The translations under genes were made by a program, and so were the position numbers. Below, in pieces: positions 27,338-35,914 of a stretch of 64,000 nt of DNA. Every line of letters begins with the position of its first letter. The stretch's first letter is position 1. The DNA lies in contig CAKSCM010000007.1 of assembly GCA_934444365.1 (NCBI GenBank), positions 44,478 to 108,477 on the forward strand. Direction: 5' to 3'. The notes below the pieces were generated by a model. The model worked only from the letters and a program-made list of their open reading frames with translations. It ran no database searches and was not told where the DNA came from. This DNA comes from an uncultured Eubacteriales bacterium (lineage in GTDB: Bacteria; Bacillota; Clostridia; Oscillospirales; Acutalibacteraceae).

Positions 27338-28507
27338 GTGTATAATTTTGATTTACCGGTAGAGCGCCGGGGAACCGGCTCGATTAAATGGGATGTCGGC
27401 GAAAATGAGCTTCCGATGTGGGTCGCCGACATGGACTTTAAAACAGCGCCCCAAATCACCGAAATTATAGAAAGCCGCGCAAAGCACGGTGTTTTCGGCT
27501 ACACCGATGTAACCGATGAATGGTACGACGCCTATATAGGCTGGTGGAAAAAACGCCATAATTTTGAGATAAAAAAGGACTGGCTGATTTTTTGCACCGG
27601 CGTTGTTCCGGCTATATCGAGCATTGTAAGAAAGCTTACAACCCCGGCCGAAAAGGTTGTTTTAATGACGCCGGTCTACAATATATTTTTCAATTCAATT
27701 TTAAATAACGGCCGCAATCCCCTGCAATGCGAGCTAAGATACAAAAACGGCTCTTATCACATCGATTTCGAGGATCTGGAAAGAAAACTCGCCGACAATC
27801 AAACCTCCATGCTGATTCTTTGCAATCCCCAAAACCCCACCGGCAACATCTGGGATAAAGAGACACTTATAAAAATCGGCGAAATGTGCTTTAAATACGG
27901 CGTTACGGTAATATCCGACGAAATCCATTGCGATATAACCTCGCCCGGTAAAAGCTATGTTCCCTTCGCCTCGGTTTCAGAAAAAGCTTTAAAAAACAGC
28001 ATTACCTGCATTGCTCCGACCAAGGCCTTCAATATAGCCGGAATACAAACCGCGGCTGTATATGTCCCCGACCCGGTATTACGCCACAAGGTCCGGCGGG
28101 GACTTAACACCGACGAGGTCGCCGAGCCGAACGTTTTTGCGGTGGATGCCGCCGTCGCCGCCTTTACAAAGGGAGAAGACTGGCTCGATGAATTAAGAAA
28201 TTATATTTATTCAAACAAGCTTTATGCTTACGAATATATAAAAAATGAGATCCCGGAAATAAAAGCGGTAATTTCCGACGCCACATATCTTTTATGGCTC
28301 GGGTACGACAAAAATTTCGGAAAATCGTCCGACGTTGCCGAAATAATACGCAAAAAAACCGGACTGTACCTTTGCGCCGGCGAGCAGTACGGCAAGGGCG
28401 GAGAGTATTTTTTAAGAATGAATATCGCCTGCCCGAGATCATCCCTCGAAGACGGACTTAAAAGGCTAAAAAGCGGCACTGAATTTTTAGGCGAAAAATC
28501 GGTATAG
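27338..28507 (+). CDS. PatB/MalY-type pyridoxal-phosphate aminotransferase (C-S lyase)
   Basis: A 389-residue fold type I PLP enzyme related to PatB/MalY, whose members cleave cystathionine or cysteine conjugates. Features are the N-terminal GTGSIKWD and MWVADMDFK, CNPQNPTGN, SDEIHCD for the PLP-binding Asp, and the Schiff-base Lys in APTKAFNIAG. The GTG at 27338 is the start: AAGGAG lies 7 bases upstream and the family begins YNFD. The upstream 21 codons have no ribosome binding site. Confidence 0.9.
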   Translation: MYNFDLPVERRGTGSIKWDVGENELPMWVADMDFKTAPQITEIIESRAKHGVFGYTDVTDEWYDAYIGWWKKRHNFEIKKDWLIFCTGVVPAISSIVRKLTTPAEKVVLMTPVYNIFFNSILNNGRNPLQCELRYKNGSYHIDFEDLERKLADNQTSMLILCNPQNPTGNIWDKETLIKIGEMCFKYGVTVISDEIHCDITSPGKSYVPFASVSEKALKNSITCIAPTKAFNIAGIQTAAVYVPDPVLRHKVRRGLNTDEVAEPNVFAVDAAVAAFTKGEDWLDELRNYIYSNKLYAYEYIKNEIPEIKAVISDATYLLWLGYDKNFGKSSDVAEIIRKKTGLYLCAGEQYGKGGEYFLRMNIACPRSSLEDGLKRLKSGTEFLGEKSV

Positions 28508-28563
28508 AATTCCGAAACCAAATAAGAAAGGCGGCAGGCGAAACAGAAATCGCCGGACATTTT

Positions 28564-30225
28564 ATGGAACGCATAAATCCCGCTTATAATTTCCCCATAG
28601 TCACATTTTCGGGCAGCGACAACGCAAAAATGTTGACCCGTATTTTCCCCGAAAACCTTATCGACATAGCGCGAAAGGTCGAAATGGAAAACGGCGAATT
28701 TCCGAAAGGCTTTATACACACCTCTACCATCCGCCACGAATTCACAAACTATTACAATCAGGCCTGGACGAGGGACGGCGGCCGCGGACTTATTGAGCTT
28801 GCACGTTTCGGCGATTCGGTAAGGGCCCGCGCCGTGGCCGAATATTTCAGCACACACATAACCCACGGCGATCATTTCGGCCGAACCACGGTGGAAAACG
28901 AATATCCCAAGCACTTTGAAACCGACGGAAACGCCCTGATCCTGATAGGCTGCTGGCGTGCTTATCTTATAAACGAAAAGGACGAAGAATTCGGAAAAGC
29001 ATTGCTCGAACGGCTTTTCCCGGTGTTTCACTACTTCGAAAAAGGGATGAACGAATGTAAGTCGGGCGATCTTATCCCCTGCGAATCCGAGCTTTCGGGC
29101 AACCCCAACACACCCTACGTTGTCTACGGTATATATCCGAACTTTGCCGCTTTGTGTGCGATTGCCGCCTTCGAAAATTTGGCGGATGACCTTGGTGACA
29201 TCGATAAGTTAAGCTACCTTAACGCCCTCGAAAAACGCCTCGCAAAAGGTATTGAAGAAAAGCTCATCTCGGGTAAGACTGAAAGCAAAACCGAACAGGG
29301 AGCCTTTATAAACGGAATTGACGAAAACGGAGCCGCTTTTGACACGGCCGACTGGGAGGAGCTGCATTTTGACGCTTATTGCTCGACCAGACAGCTTTGC
29401 GGAATACTTTTAAGCGATGTTGCCGAGTACGGCCTTTCGGATTCGTTCGAAAAAATCCACCGCAAAACCTTCGATTACATAAATCGGGAAATGGCCAAAA
29501 GCCCGTATTACCGGAAATACGGTTTTGTCGGGGTCAACTGCTTTCACGGAGCGGGCGGACGCCACGACGAGACCATGTGCGGCTACGGGCAAAGCTTTTT
29601 CACCCAGGCCGCCCTTCTCGCCGACGATACGGCATCTGCTACAAAGCTCATAAGCGGCATGTGCCGGCTTGCATACGACGGGGATGTCGTAATACCCCTT
29701 ACAAACGACCTGAGTCCATTTATATTCCATGAATGCTTTAATTACGATAATTTTGAGCAGGGACTTGATCACACCTTCGGCGTTTTGAAGAATTCGAGGC
29801 CGCATGTAAGCGACAATCCCGGCGACGAGGGGAATCTGGTCCAGGAAGCCGAAGCGGTAAAGGTCATAGCCCTTATAATAGGAGTCGAAAACACATCCGA
29901 CGGAAAATTAAGGCTGGTCCCCCGCCTGCCGTGGGATTTTGACGGCATCACCGTTAAGAATTATCCCTTTATAGACCGCGGCGGACGTCTTAAAAAGCTT
30001 GATTTTTTCATCTCGCATCACCGCGAGCAGCGCTGCTGTACATACTCCCTTCATTCTGACGACGAGCTCGAAGATATCGACATCAGAATAGGCCCCTTCC
30101 CCTATTTGTGCAACGTTGTATTGGAAAACAATATGTCGGTTGAAAAAGGCATAAACTCCACCTTTGTATGGGTAAAGGGTCTTTCCGGACGGGATATAAC
30201 GGGTAGTGTCTGTCTCGATTTTTAG
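28564..30225 (+). CDS. Six-hairpin glycosidase-like protein
   Basis: A 553-residue protein with an (alpha/alpha)6 toroid look. Features are NQAWTRDGGRGLIELARFG near residue 65, ENEYPKHFETDGNALIL, and HDETMCGYGQSFFTQAALL in the C-terminal half. The pattern recalls amylo-1,6-glucosidase, GH63 or GH15-like glycoside hydrolases, but no family or substrate can be fixed. There is no signal peptide, so the substrate would be cytosolic. It follows the PatB gene by 56 bases with only a weak ribosome binding site. Confidence 0.72.
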   Translation: MERINPAYNFPIVTFSGSDNAKMLTRIFPENLIDIARKVEMENGEFPKGFIHTSTIRHEFTNYYNQAWTRDGGRGLIELARFGDSVRARAVAEYFSTHITHGDHFGRTTVENEYPKHFETDGNALILIGCWRAYLINEKDEEFGKALLERLFPVFHYFEKGMNECKSGDLIPCESELSGNPNTPYVVYGIYPNFAALCAIAAFENLADDLGDIDKLSYLNALEKRLAKGIEEKLISGKTESKTEQGAFINGIDENGAAFDTADWEELHFDAYCSTRQLCGILLSDVAEYGLSDSFEKIHRKTFDYINREMAKSPYYRKYGFVGVNCFHGAGGRHDETMCGYGQSFFTQAALLADDTASATKLISGMCRLAYDGDVVIPLTNDLSPFIFHECFNYDNFEQGLDHTFGVLKNSRPHVSDNPGDEGNLVQEAEAVKVIALIIGVENTSDGKLRLVPRLPWDFDGITVKNYPFIDRGGRLKKLDFFISHHREQRCCTYSLHSDDELEDIDIRIGPFPYLCNVVLENNMSVEKGINSTFVWVKGLSGRDITGSVCLDF

Positions 30226-30268
30226 GTAAAGCATTTAAAGCGCAGATGTGTTTTAAATACATGTACGG

Positions 30269-30298
30269 TTGACTTTTGTATCATAACGGATTTATAAT
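30269..30298 (+). promoter_or_regulatory. Promoter of the first rubrerythrin gene
   Basis: TTGACT, 18 bases, TATAAT. Unlike the second rubrerythrin promoter at 43.15 kb, no TTAGGA/TCCTAA operator pair is present. Confidence 0.65.
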
Positions 30299-30373
30299 CT
30301 TTGTGTGATGTTACTTATCCGGTACATTACATTGGATTATTGCCCGTTAAAAAATAAGGAAAGGCTGATAAAA

Positions 30374-30919
30374 ATGAGCAAAACGAATAAATATTCAGGC
30401 ACAAAGACCGAGAAAAACCTGCTTGAGGCGTTTGCCGGCGAATCCCAGGCAAGAAATAAATACACCTATTTCGCATCGGTCGCCAAAAAACAGGGCTTTG
30501 AGCAAATTGCGGCCTTGTTTTTAAAAACGGCCGATAACGAAAAGGAGCATGCAAAACTCTGGTTTAAAGAGCTGTGCGGCATAGGTGACACCGCCGAAAA
30601 TTTAGCAGCTGCGGCCGACGGCGAGAACTACGAATGGACCGACATGTACGAGGGCTTTGCCAAAACGGCCGACGAGGAAGGCTTTCCCGAGCTTGCACAG
30701 CGCTTCCGTCTGGTAGGCGAAATTGAAAAGCACCATGAAGAGCGCTACCGTGCACTGCTTAAAAACGTAGAAACGGCCGAGGTATTTAAAAAGAGCGAGG
30801 TCAAGGTCTGGGAATGCAGGAATTGCGGCCACATTGTAGTCGGCGTCGGTGCGCCGGAGGTATGTCCTGCCTGCAATCATCCCCAAAGTTTTTTTGAGGT
30901 TCACGCCGAGAATTATTAA
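30374..30919 (+). CDS. rbr: Rubrerythrin (copy 1)
   Basis: A 181-residue protein: N-terminal ferritin-like diiron domain with EAFAGESQARNKY, DNEKEHAKLW and IEKHHEERY ligands, then a C-terminal rubredoxin-like domain CRNCGHIVVG - CPACNHPQ. It reduces hydrogen peroxide in anaerobes using NADH-linked electron donors. The start at 30374 has AAGGAAAGG upstream. It is very similar to copy 2 at 42558 (roughly three quarters identical by eye) but differs in regulation and context. Confidence 0.95.
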   Translation: MSKTNKYSGTKTEKNLLEAFAGESQARNKYTYFASVAKKQGFEQIAALFLKTADNEKEHAKLWFKELCGIGDTAENLAAAADGENYEWTDMYEGFAKTADEEGFPELAQRFRLVGEIEKHHEERYRALLKNVETAEVFKKSEVKVWECRNCGHIVVGVGAPEVCPACNHPQSFFEVHAENY

Positions 30920-31033
30920 GGATAAAGCCGGCAAATTAAAATAAGCCGGTAAACTATAATCCTCCGTTACGTCCTATCGACCGGCAAGTTCTAATCAGCC
31001 GGCGAATTATCGAGTTATAATATTTTACTTTTT

Positions 31034-31100
31034 CCCCGTAAGGCCGCTTAAAATTCGCCTGATTCTTTAATCCGGCGACGCTTTACGGGGGATATTTTTA
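31034..31100 (+). terminator. Probable terminator of rubrerythrin copy 1
   Basis: Stem CCCCGTAA/TTACGGGG, extended to about 11 bp, with an inner TCGCC/GGCGA hairpin, then GGATATTTTTA. The gap 30920-31223 holds this and the next promoter only. Confidence 0.6.
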
Positions 31101-31130
31101 TGCCCGAACAACCCACAAACCCTTTAAGAG

Positions 31131-31159
31131 TTGCCGGCTGCACGAAAATGTGATACAAT
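31131..31159 (+). promoter_or_regulatory. Probable promoter of the HEPN-like membrane protein gene
   Basis: TTGCCG, 17 bases, TACAAT, 65 bases upstream of the start codon. Confidence 0.5.
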
Positions 31160-31223
31160 TTTCAAGTAAAGCACATCAGATATTAAAAAACACAAAATAC
31201 AAATTCAAAGCGCGGAGGATATT

Positions 31224-31727
31224 ATGCTCGATTCAGACAGCAAATATATAGACGAATACAAAAGGGTCGACAAAATATGCTCCGACATGCTCGGCGATCC
31301 CTGCGGCATTACCGCTTACATAGAGCTAATGAAAAAGGCGGCAATAAGCGGCGAGGACCTGCCCGGCAGCTGGTCGACCGCAATTAAGACCCTTGTTCAT
31401 TTACGTCATATAAGAAACAGCATTGCCCACGATACCTCGCCCGTTTCCTGCACTAAAAACGATCTAAACTCCCTTAAAGCATTTGGTCGTGCGCTGAGTG
31501 AAGGACGGGACCCTATCTCCTGCCTTAACAGTTATAAAAAGCAAACGCAAAGGAGACGTTCGTCGTCTTCCTCCGGGCAAGATAAATCCGGCGGCAGCTC
31601 AAAAAACGAACCGGAAGCTTACGAAAACCGCCGGACGGCAGGGCGCATAGTCTCCCTTATTTTTGCGGCGATTATACTCATTATAATGGCGGCGGCCGTA
31701 TTTATACTTAAGGTTTTTCCGCAATAA
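31224..31727 (+). CDS. Hypothetical tail-anchored protein with HEPN-like motif
   Basis: A 167-residue protein. The helical N-terminal domain of about 95 residues contains LRHIRNSIAHD, an RX4H motif as in HEPN domains. A Ser/Arg/Lys-rich linker follows, then one C-terminal TM (about residues 142-163), so the domain faces the cytosol. HEPN domains are often RNases or bind nucleotides, but this motif alone does not prove activity. Good RBS (CGGAGG). The downstream SDR gene is 73 bases away on the same strand. The family is not recognised with certainty. Confidence 0.75.
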   Translation: MLDSDSKYIDEYKRVDKICSDMLGDPCGITAYIELMKKAAISGEDLPGSWSTAIKTLVHLRHIRNSIAHDTSPVSCTKNDLNSLKAFGRALSEGRDPISCLNSYKKQTQRRRSSSSSGQDKSGGSSKNEPEAYENRRTAGRIVSLIFAAIILIIMAAAVFILKVFPQ

Positions 31728-31799
31728 GGGCAAAATACAAAGATGAAATATAAATACGGATTTTCAATTTATTGTAACGATTATCGGAGGAAAAGCAAA

Positions 31800-32708
31800 A
31801 TGGAAAAAGAAAATGCGCTTGCCGAAAAATTAACCGGCAAAACGGTTGCCGTAACCGGCCCGACCGGCGGCATCGGCAGTGAGCTTTGTCTTTTTCTCGC
31901 CGATTTTGCAAAGGAAATAATTCTTCTCGACCGAAACGAGGATAAATCAGACCGACTAAAAAATAAGCTGCTAAAAAAATCTCCGCGCCTAAAAGTCAGC
32001 CGTATTCCGGCCGATCTTGAGGATCCGGACTCGGTTTTAAAGGCGGCCGAAGTTTTAAAAAAGCGCCGGCCGGATATTCTTATCCTTTGCGCCGGAATAT
32101 ATCATGTCAGACGAACCGCCTGCAAAAACGGCAACGACAGTATATTTCAGGTCAATTTTGCCTCGCAATACTGCCTTGCCCGTTCGCTTATTACAAGCTG
32201 CACTGACGGCTACAAACCGATTATAGCCGTAACCTCAAGCCTTTCGGCGGATTTTGTAAGGTTCAGGCCAAACGACCCTCAGCTCGTCTTCTCGACTTCG
32301 GATATAAAGACTTATGCGAATTCAAAAAGAATCCTTACCCTCGCGATGTACGGCCTGTCGTCACACTATCCTACATTCTTCACATTGGCGATGGCCCATC
32401 CGGGCATAAGCTATACCGGCATTTTATCGGGCTACAAGCCGTTCATCCGACGTCTTGTAAAATGGCCTATGAAGCTGATATTCATAACCCCCGAAAATGC
32501 GGCGCAAAATATTATCCATGCTATCGTCAATGGTAAAAACGGCTTTTGGTGGAGCTGTCCGCGGATTTTAGGCATATGGGGACATCCTCACCTTGTCGGG
32601 TTTAAAAAGCCGGAGGAAAGCGAATACAATGCTGTACTCGGCGCGGCAGAAAAGGTATTCACGCAGTTTACCGCCGAGTACAAAAACGCCCGACAAGGCG
32701 AAGTATAA
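31800..32708 (+). CDS. Short-chain dehydrogenase/reductase
   Basis: A 302-residue Rossmann-fold SDR. The cofactor motif TGPTGGIGSEL is followed by LLDRNED, which favours NAD, then CAGIYHV, the catalytic Ser in VTSSLSA and YANSK as YXXXK. The start at 31800 is set by CGGAGG 10 bases upstream; the 19-codon longer frame lacks this. The substrate is unknown; the C-terminal extension with IHAIVNGKNGFW resembles lipid- or retinol-type SDRs. Confidence 0.9.
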   Translation: MEKENALAEKLTGKTVAVTGPTGGIGSELCLFLADFAKEIILLDRNEDKSDRLKNKLLKKSPRLKVSRIPADLEDPDSVLKAAEVLKKRRPDILILCAGIYHVRRTACKNGNDSIFQVNFASQYCLARSLITSCTDGYKPIIAVTSSLSADFVRFRPNDPQLVFSTSDIKTYANSKRILTLAMYGLSSHYPTFFTLAMAHPGISYTGILSGYKPFIRRLVKWPMKLIFITPENAAQNIIHAIVNGKNGFWWSCPRILGIWGHPHLVGFKKPEESEYNAVLGAAEKVFTQFTAEYKNARQGEV

Positions 32709-32746
32709 TTTAAATAAAAAAGTATAAAAATAAAGTATAGAATATT

Positions 32747-32789
32747 AAAAACAAAACTCAAACAAAACAAAACAAAACAAAACATAAAA
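32747..32789. repeat. Low-complexity AAAAC tract
   Basis: About eight imperfect AAAAC units in tandem just upstream (plus strand) of a perfect hairpin. On the minus strand it provides the T-rich tail of the terminator. Confidence 0.8.
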
Positions 32790-32823
32790 CCTCCGGCTTC
32801 ACGGATATCCGCGAAGCCGGAGG
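32781..32823 (-). terminator. Terminator of the cyclic-di-GMP operon
   Basis: Perfect 11-bp stem CCTCCGGCTTC/GAAGCCGGAGG with an inner CGGATATCCG palindrome, followed on the minus strand by TTTTATGTTTTG. It may also stop plus-strand transcription from the SDR gene. Confidence 0.85.
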
Positions 32824-32856
32824 CAATTTTATGTTCTTGTTTCGATCGTTTCCCTT

Positions 32857-34560
32857 TTACTCAAGACCGAGCATTTTCTCGTATTCAGCAGACGGAACCG
32901 GTTTACTGAAATAATATCCCTGCATTTCCTCACATCCGAATTTCAAAAGCATTTCGGCCGTCTGCTTGTCCTCCACCCCCTCGGCAATAACCGGGAGCTT
33001 CAGCTTCTTTGCCATATTTATAACGGCTGATATGATAATTTCGCTCCGCTTGCCGTCGCACATGTTTACAAGGAATTTCATATCAATTTTAAGCTTATCT
33101 ATATCAATATCCTTAAGCGAATTCAAAGAGGAATATCCCGAGCCGAAATCGTCCATCTCAACCCTGAATCCCGACTCGCGAAAGCTGTTAATCATTTCCA
33201 AAAACAGCTTTTGATTGTCCATATATGCGCTTTCGGTGATTTCGAGACTTATATCCGAAACGTCCACATCGTGCTTTTCCAGTATTCCGAGTATCCGTTC
33301 GCATAAATCGGTATTATAGATATCTCTTCTCGAAATATTAACCGAAACCGGGACTGTAACGCCGTTTTTATCCCTCGATTTCCAATCCCTTATGTAATCG
33401 CAGACCTTCTCAATAACATATTCGTCAAGTTGTTCCACATAACCGCTTTTCTCCATAAGGGGAATAAACTCCGCCGGGGAGATGAGTCCCTTTTGAGGAT
33501 GACGCCAACGCAAAAGCGCTTCAACCCCAACAATACAGCACTTTTTGTAATTGACCTGCGGCTGGAACCAGACCTCAAACTGTTCGTTATCTATAGCGCT
33601 TTGAACATCGGCAAGCAGCTCCTGCTGTCCTGCTTCAACCGCCGCCATGCCCTTTTCATAATAGGCTATTCTTCTTGAAAAATCGCCTTTTATTGACTGC
33701 AGCGCAAGCAAGGCTTTATATGTCATCGCAAACAAATCGCAATCAGGCTCGCACAGATCGTACACGCCGATATGCAGCTTTATCGGAATGCTAAGGTCAT
33801 AATCGTCAAAGCATGAACTGAAATTATCGTAGCACTCCTCCGCCGTGACCACATCATCAGCACAGAAACGGACAAAATGATCGGCGCTGATATGACCGCT
33901 GAAGCTGTCGGGAGAGTCAAAAGATTTCATGTGTTTTCCGAAATCGCTTAAAAGCCGATTGCCGGTATCAAAGCCGTAAATACCGTTGATATCTCGGAAA
34001 TGGTCGATATCGTATCTTTGTACACGGTATTTCCTGTTTGGATTTTCCTTGATCCACTTGTTGACCCGTTTATAAAGTCCCGAAGAATTGTAAAGTTCTG
34101 TAAGAGGGTCAATATCGCCGGAGATAATGCTCGTTACATCCTGACACACCATTACCACCATATCCTGCTGCTCGTCGTAAAAGCTGTATGTAATCCTTTT
34201 ACAAATGGTTTTGCCGTTTTCCTTCTCGTGAGAAAAAAGCTCGATTTCGTACCTGTTATTAAGCTTTAAACGCTTAATAACGGTAGAAAGCAACATTGCC
34301 TTTTCATAGGATATTCTTTCCGTCTCCGGCAAAACGTCGGCCATTATCCCTGCTAACTGCTCGTCGTAAGAAAGACCTGCATATAACTTTGCTGTTTTAT
34401 TCGTACGAATTCTGTCCGAAATGTTCAAAACCTTTCCGGTAGCACATTCTATAAGAATAACCTCGTCAAAATACTCGGTTATTCTTTTTATAAGCACATC
34501 GCCGCTTATACGTTTAAAAGCGTCGCTCCTTGCATCCAAACAATCACACTCTTTATTCAC
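32857..34560 (-). CDS. Degenerate GGDEF plus EAL protein (c-di-GMP phosphodiesterase)
   Basis: A 567-residue cytosolic protein. The N-terminal PAS-like region (1-150) precedes a GGDEF domain whose active-site motif is replaced by HISADHF, so cyclase activity is unlikely. The EAL domain (about 310-560) keeps EALLRW, EITES, DDFGSGYSSL, KIDMKF, EGVE and QGYYFSKP, the set expected for active c-di-GMP hydrolysis. The GTG start overlaps the end of the upstream cyclase gene by 8 bases, so the antagonistic pair is translationally coupled. Confidence 0.92.
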   Translation of the reverse strand: MNKECDCLDARSDAFKRISGDVLIKRITEYFDEVILIECATGKVLNISDRIRTNKTAKLYAGLSYDEQLAGIMADVLPETERISYEKAMLLSTVIKRLKLNNRYEIELFSHEKENGKTICKRITYSFYDEQQDMVVMVCQDVTSIISGDIDPLTELYNSSGLYKRVNKWIKENPNRKYRVQRYDIDHFRDINGIYGFDTGNRLLSDFGKHMKSFDSPDSFSGHISADHFVRFCADDVVTAEECYDNFSSCFDDYDLSIPIKLHIGVYDLCEPDCDLFAMTYKALLALQSIKGDFSRRIAYYEKGMAAVEAGQQELLADVQSAIDNEQFEVWFQPQVNYKKCCIVGVEALLRWRHPQKGLISPAEFIPLMEKSGYVEQLDEYVIEKVCDYIRDWKSRDKNGVTVPVSVNISRRDIYNTDLCERILGILEKHDVDVSDISLEITESAYMDNQKLFLEMINSFRESGFRVEMDDFGSGYSSLNSLKDIDIDKLKIDMKFLVNMCDGKRSEIIISAVINMAKKLKLPVIAEGVEDKQTAEMLLKFGCEEMQGYYFSKPVPSAEYEKMLGLE

Positions 34561-35725
34561 CGTATTTATCGGACTTAACCCGCAAATTCTTATTTTTCTT
34601 CGCTATGTACATCGCTTCGTCGGCGCGACCTATAAAGTCGCTTATATCGTCATCTCCCGCGAATTCCGAATGACCTATACTGACCGTAACCGCGCTTTCA
34701 CCGACAGTTATATGCCTATCGTTTATAAATTTTTCAAGTCTTAAACAGATGTCACTTATATCCTCCGACCCGTCCAAGCTTCTTACGATTGCAAATTCGT
34801 CGCCGCCGTAGCGCGCACAGTACCCCATATTTTCCTTACAGAACTTCTTTATGGCCGACGACAGCTGTCTTAAAACCTTGTCGCCCTCATTATGGCCGTA
34901 GGTGTCGTTAATACATTTAAAATGGTCGACATCAATGAATATAAAATAGAGGCTGTCGCCGGTTTTAAGGGAACCTGTCTTGTAATAAAGATGGCTTATC
35001 AGCTCGCGTCTGTTCGGCAAAGCGGTGAGCGGATCGAGCGACACCATAACCTCAAGCGAATTTATGTATATTCTCAAGGCAGCCACGGTATATCCGGCGA
35101 TAAAAATGGGATATTCGTACCAGAACACCTGCAAAACGCCGCAAATAATAACAAACAGATTTGAAAACGCAAAAACCAGCAGCTTGTCGTGTCTTTTAAG
35201 GGCAGATCGGTTGCGAATAACCGTAATAAGTCCCTTTACAGTGGAAAAAACCAGATATCCGTAGCTTATCCCGAAATAAAGCAACAAAAGCGGTCCGCCG
35301 TGGTAATTTCCGTCCTCGCCCCAATAAAATACAAGGCCGTTAAAGCAGGAAATAATAAGCAATATAAGCTGTAATAAAAACGGAGCCAGCGAAAGGATCC
35401 GATGTGCCCTGTTTTGAAAAAATCTTTTATTATCAATAAGCTGCGAATAGGTGAACCATAAATAAGAAAAGGCCGCCAGCGATGCAAAAAGCAAGAAATG
35501 CACGAGGTAATTAAGAACCTCCGGCACAGCAAACTGTTTCATCGTAAAAACGGCCCTTAAAATATCCAAAACACCGCAATAAATCGCCAGCCATATAGCC
35601 GAACAAAAGGCCTTTTCCTTCTCGTTCCAGTCAAACTCGCCGGTCAGCGCCTTTATTACGATGGCTGTCAGTATTAACACACACAGGATATTCAGTTCCA
35701 GATACATAAATGCTGCCACAGTCAT
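34553..35725 (-). CDS. Membrane-bound diguanylate cyclase
   Basis: A 390-residue protein with about seven N-terminal hydrophobic helices (residues 5-215), probably a sensor region, and a C-terminal GGDEF domain. The catalytic motif ARYGGDEFAIV is intact, with DVDHFKCINDTYGH and TVSIGHSEF. An allosteric RXXD site was not evident. It is first in a two-gene operon with the EAL protein and lies immediately beside the SipW/TasA-like cluster. Confidence 0.93.
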   Translation of the reverse strand: MTVAAFMYLELNILCVLILTAIVIKALTGEFDWNEKEKAFCSAIWLAIYCGVLDILRAVFTMKQFAVPEVLNYLVHFLLFASLAAFSYLWFTYSQLIDNKRFFQNRAHRILSLAPFLLQLILLIISCFNGLVFYWGEDGNYHGGPLLLLYFGISYGYLVFSTVKGLITVIRNRSALKRHDKLLVFAFSNLFVIICGVLQVFWYEYPIFIAGYTVAALRIYINSLEVMVSLDPLTALPNRRELISHLYYKTGSLKTGDSLYFIFIDVDHFKCINDTYGHNEGDKVLRQLSSAIKKFCKENMGYCARYGGDEFAIVRSLDGSEDISDICLRLEKFINDRHITVGESAVTVSIGHSEFAGDDDISDFIGRADEAMYIAKKNKNLRVKSDKYGE

Positions 35726-35849
35726 TCATCCTATACAGTAAAGATTTTCCCCAAAGATTTTACCTTTCAGGCTCACGGTTCGGTTTGTCAGAGCCTTACT
35801 CGCAAAGAATTTACGACTAAAATTAACATAAATATCTATAATTACAGTC

Positions 35850-35878
35850 ATTTTAACATATGAATACTAAAAAGTAAA
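35850..35878 (-). promoter_or_regulatory. Possible promoter of the cyclic-di-GMP operon
   Basis: TTTACT, 17 bases, TAAAAT on the minus strand; the leader is about 120 bases. Boxes are weak. Confidence 0.4.
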
Positions 35879-35914
35879 GAATTTTAAAGTCAAATAATCA
35901 GAATTTCTTCATCC

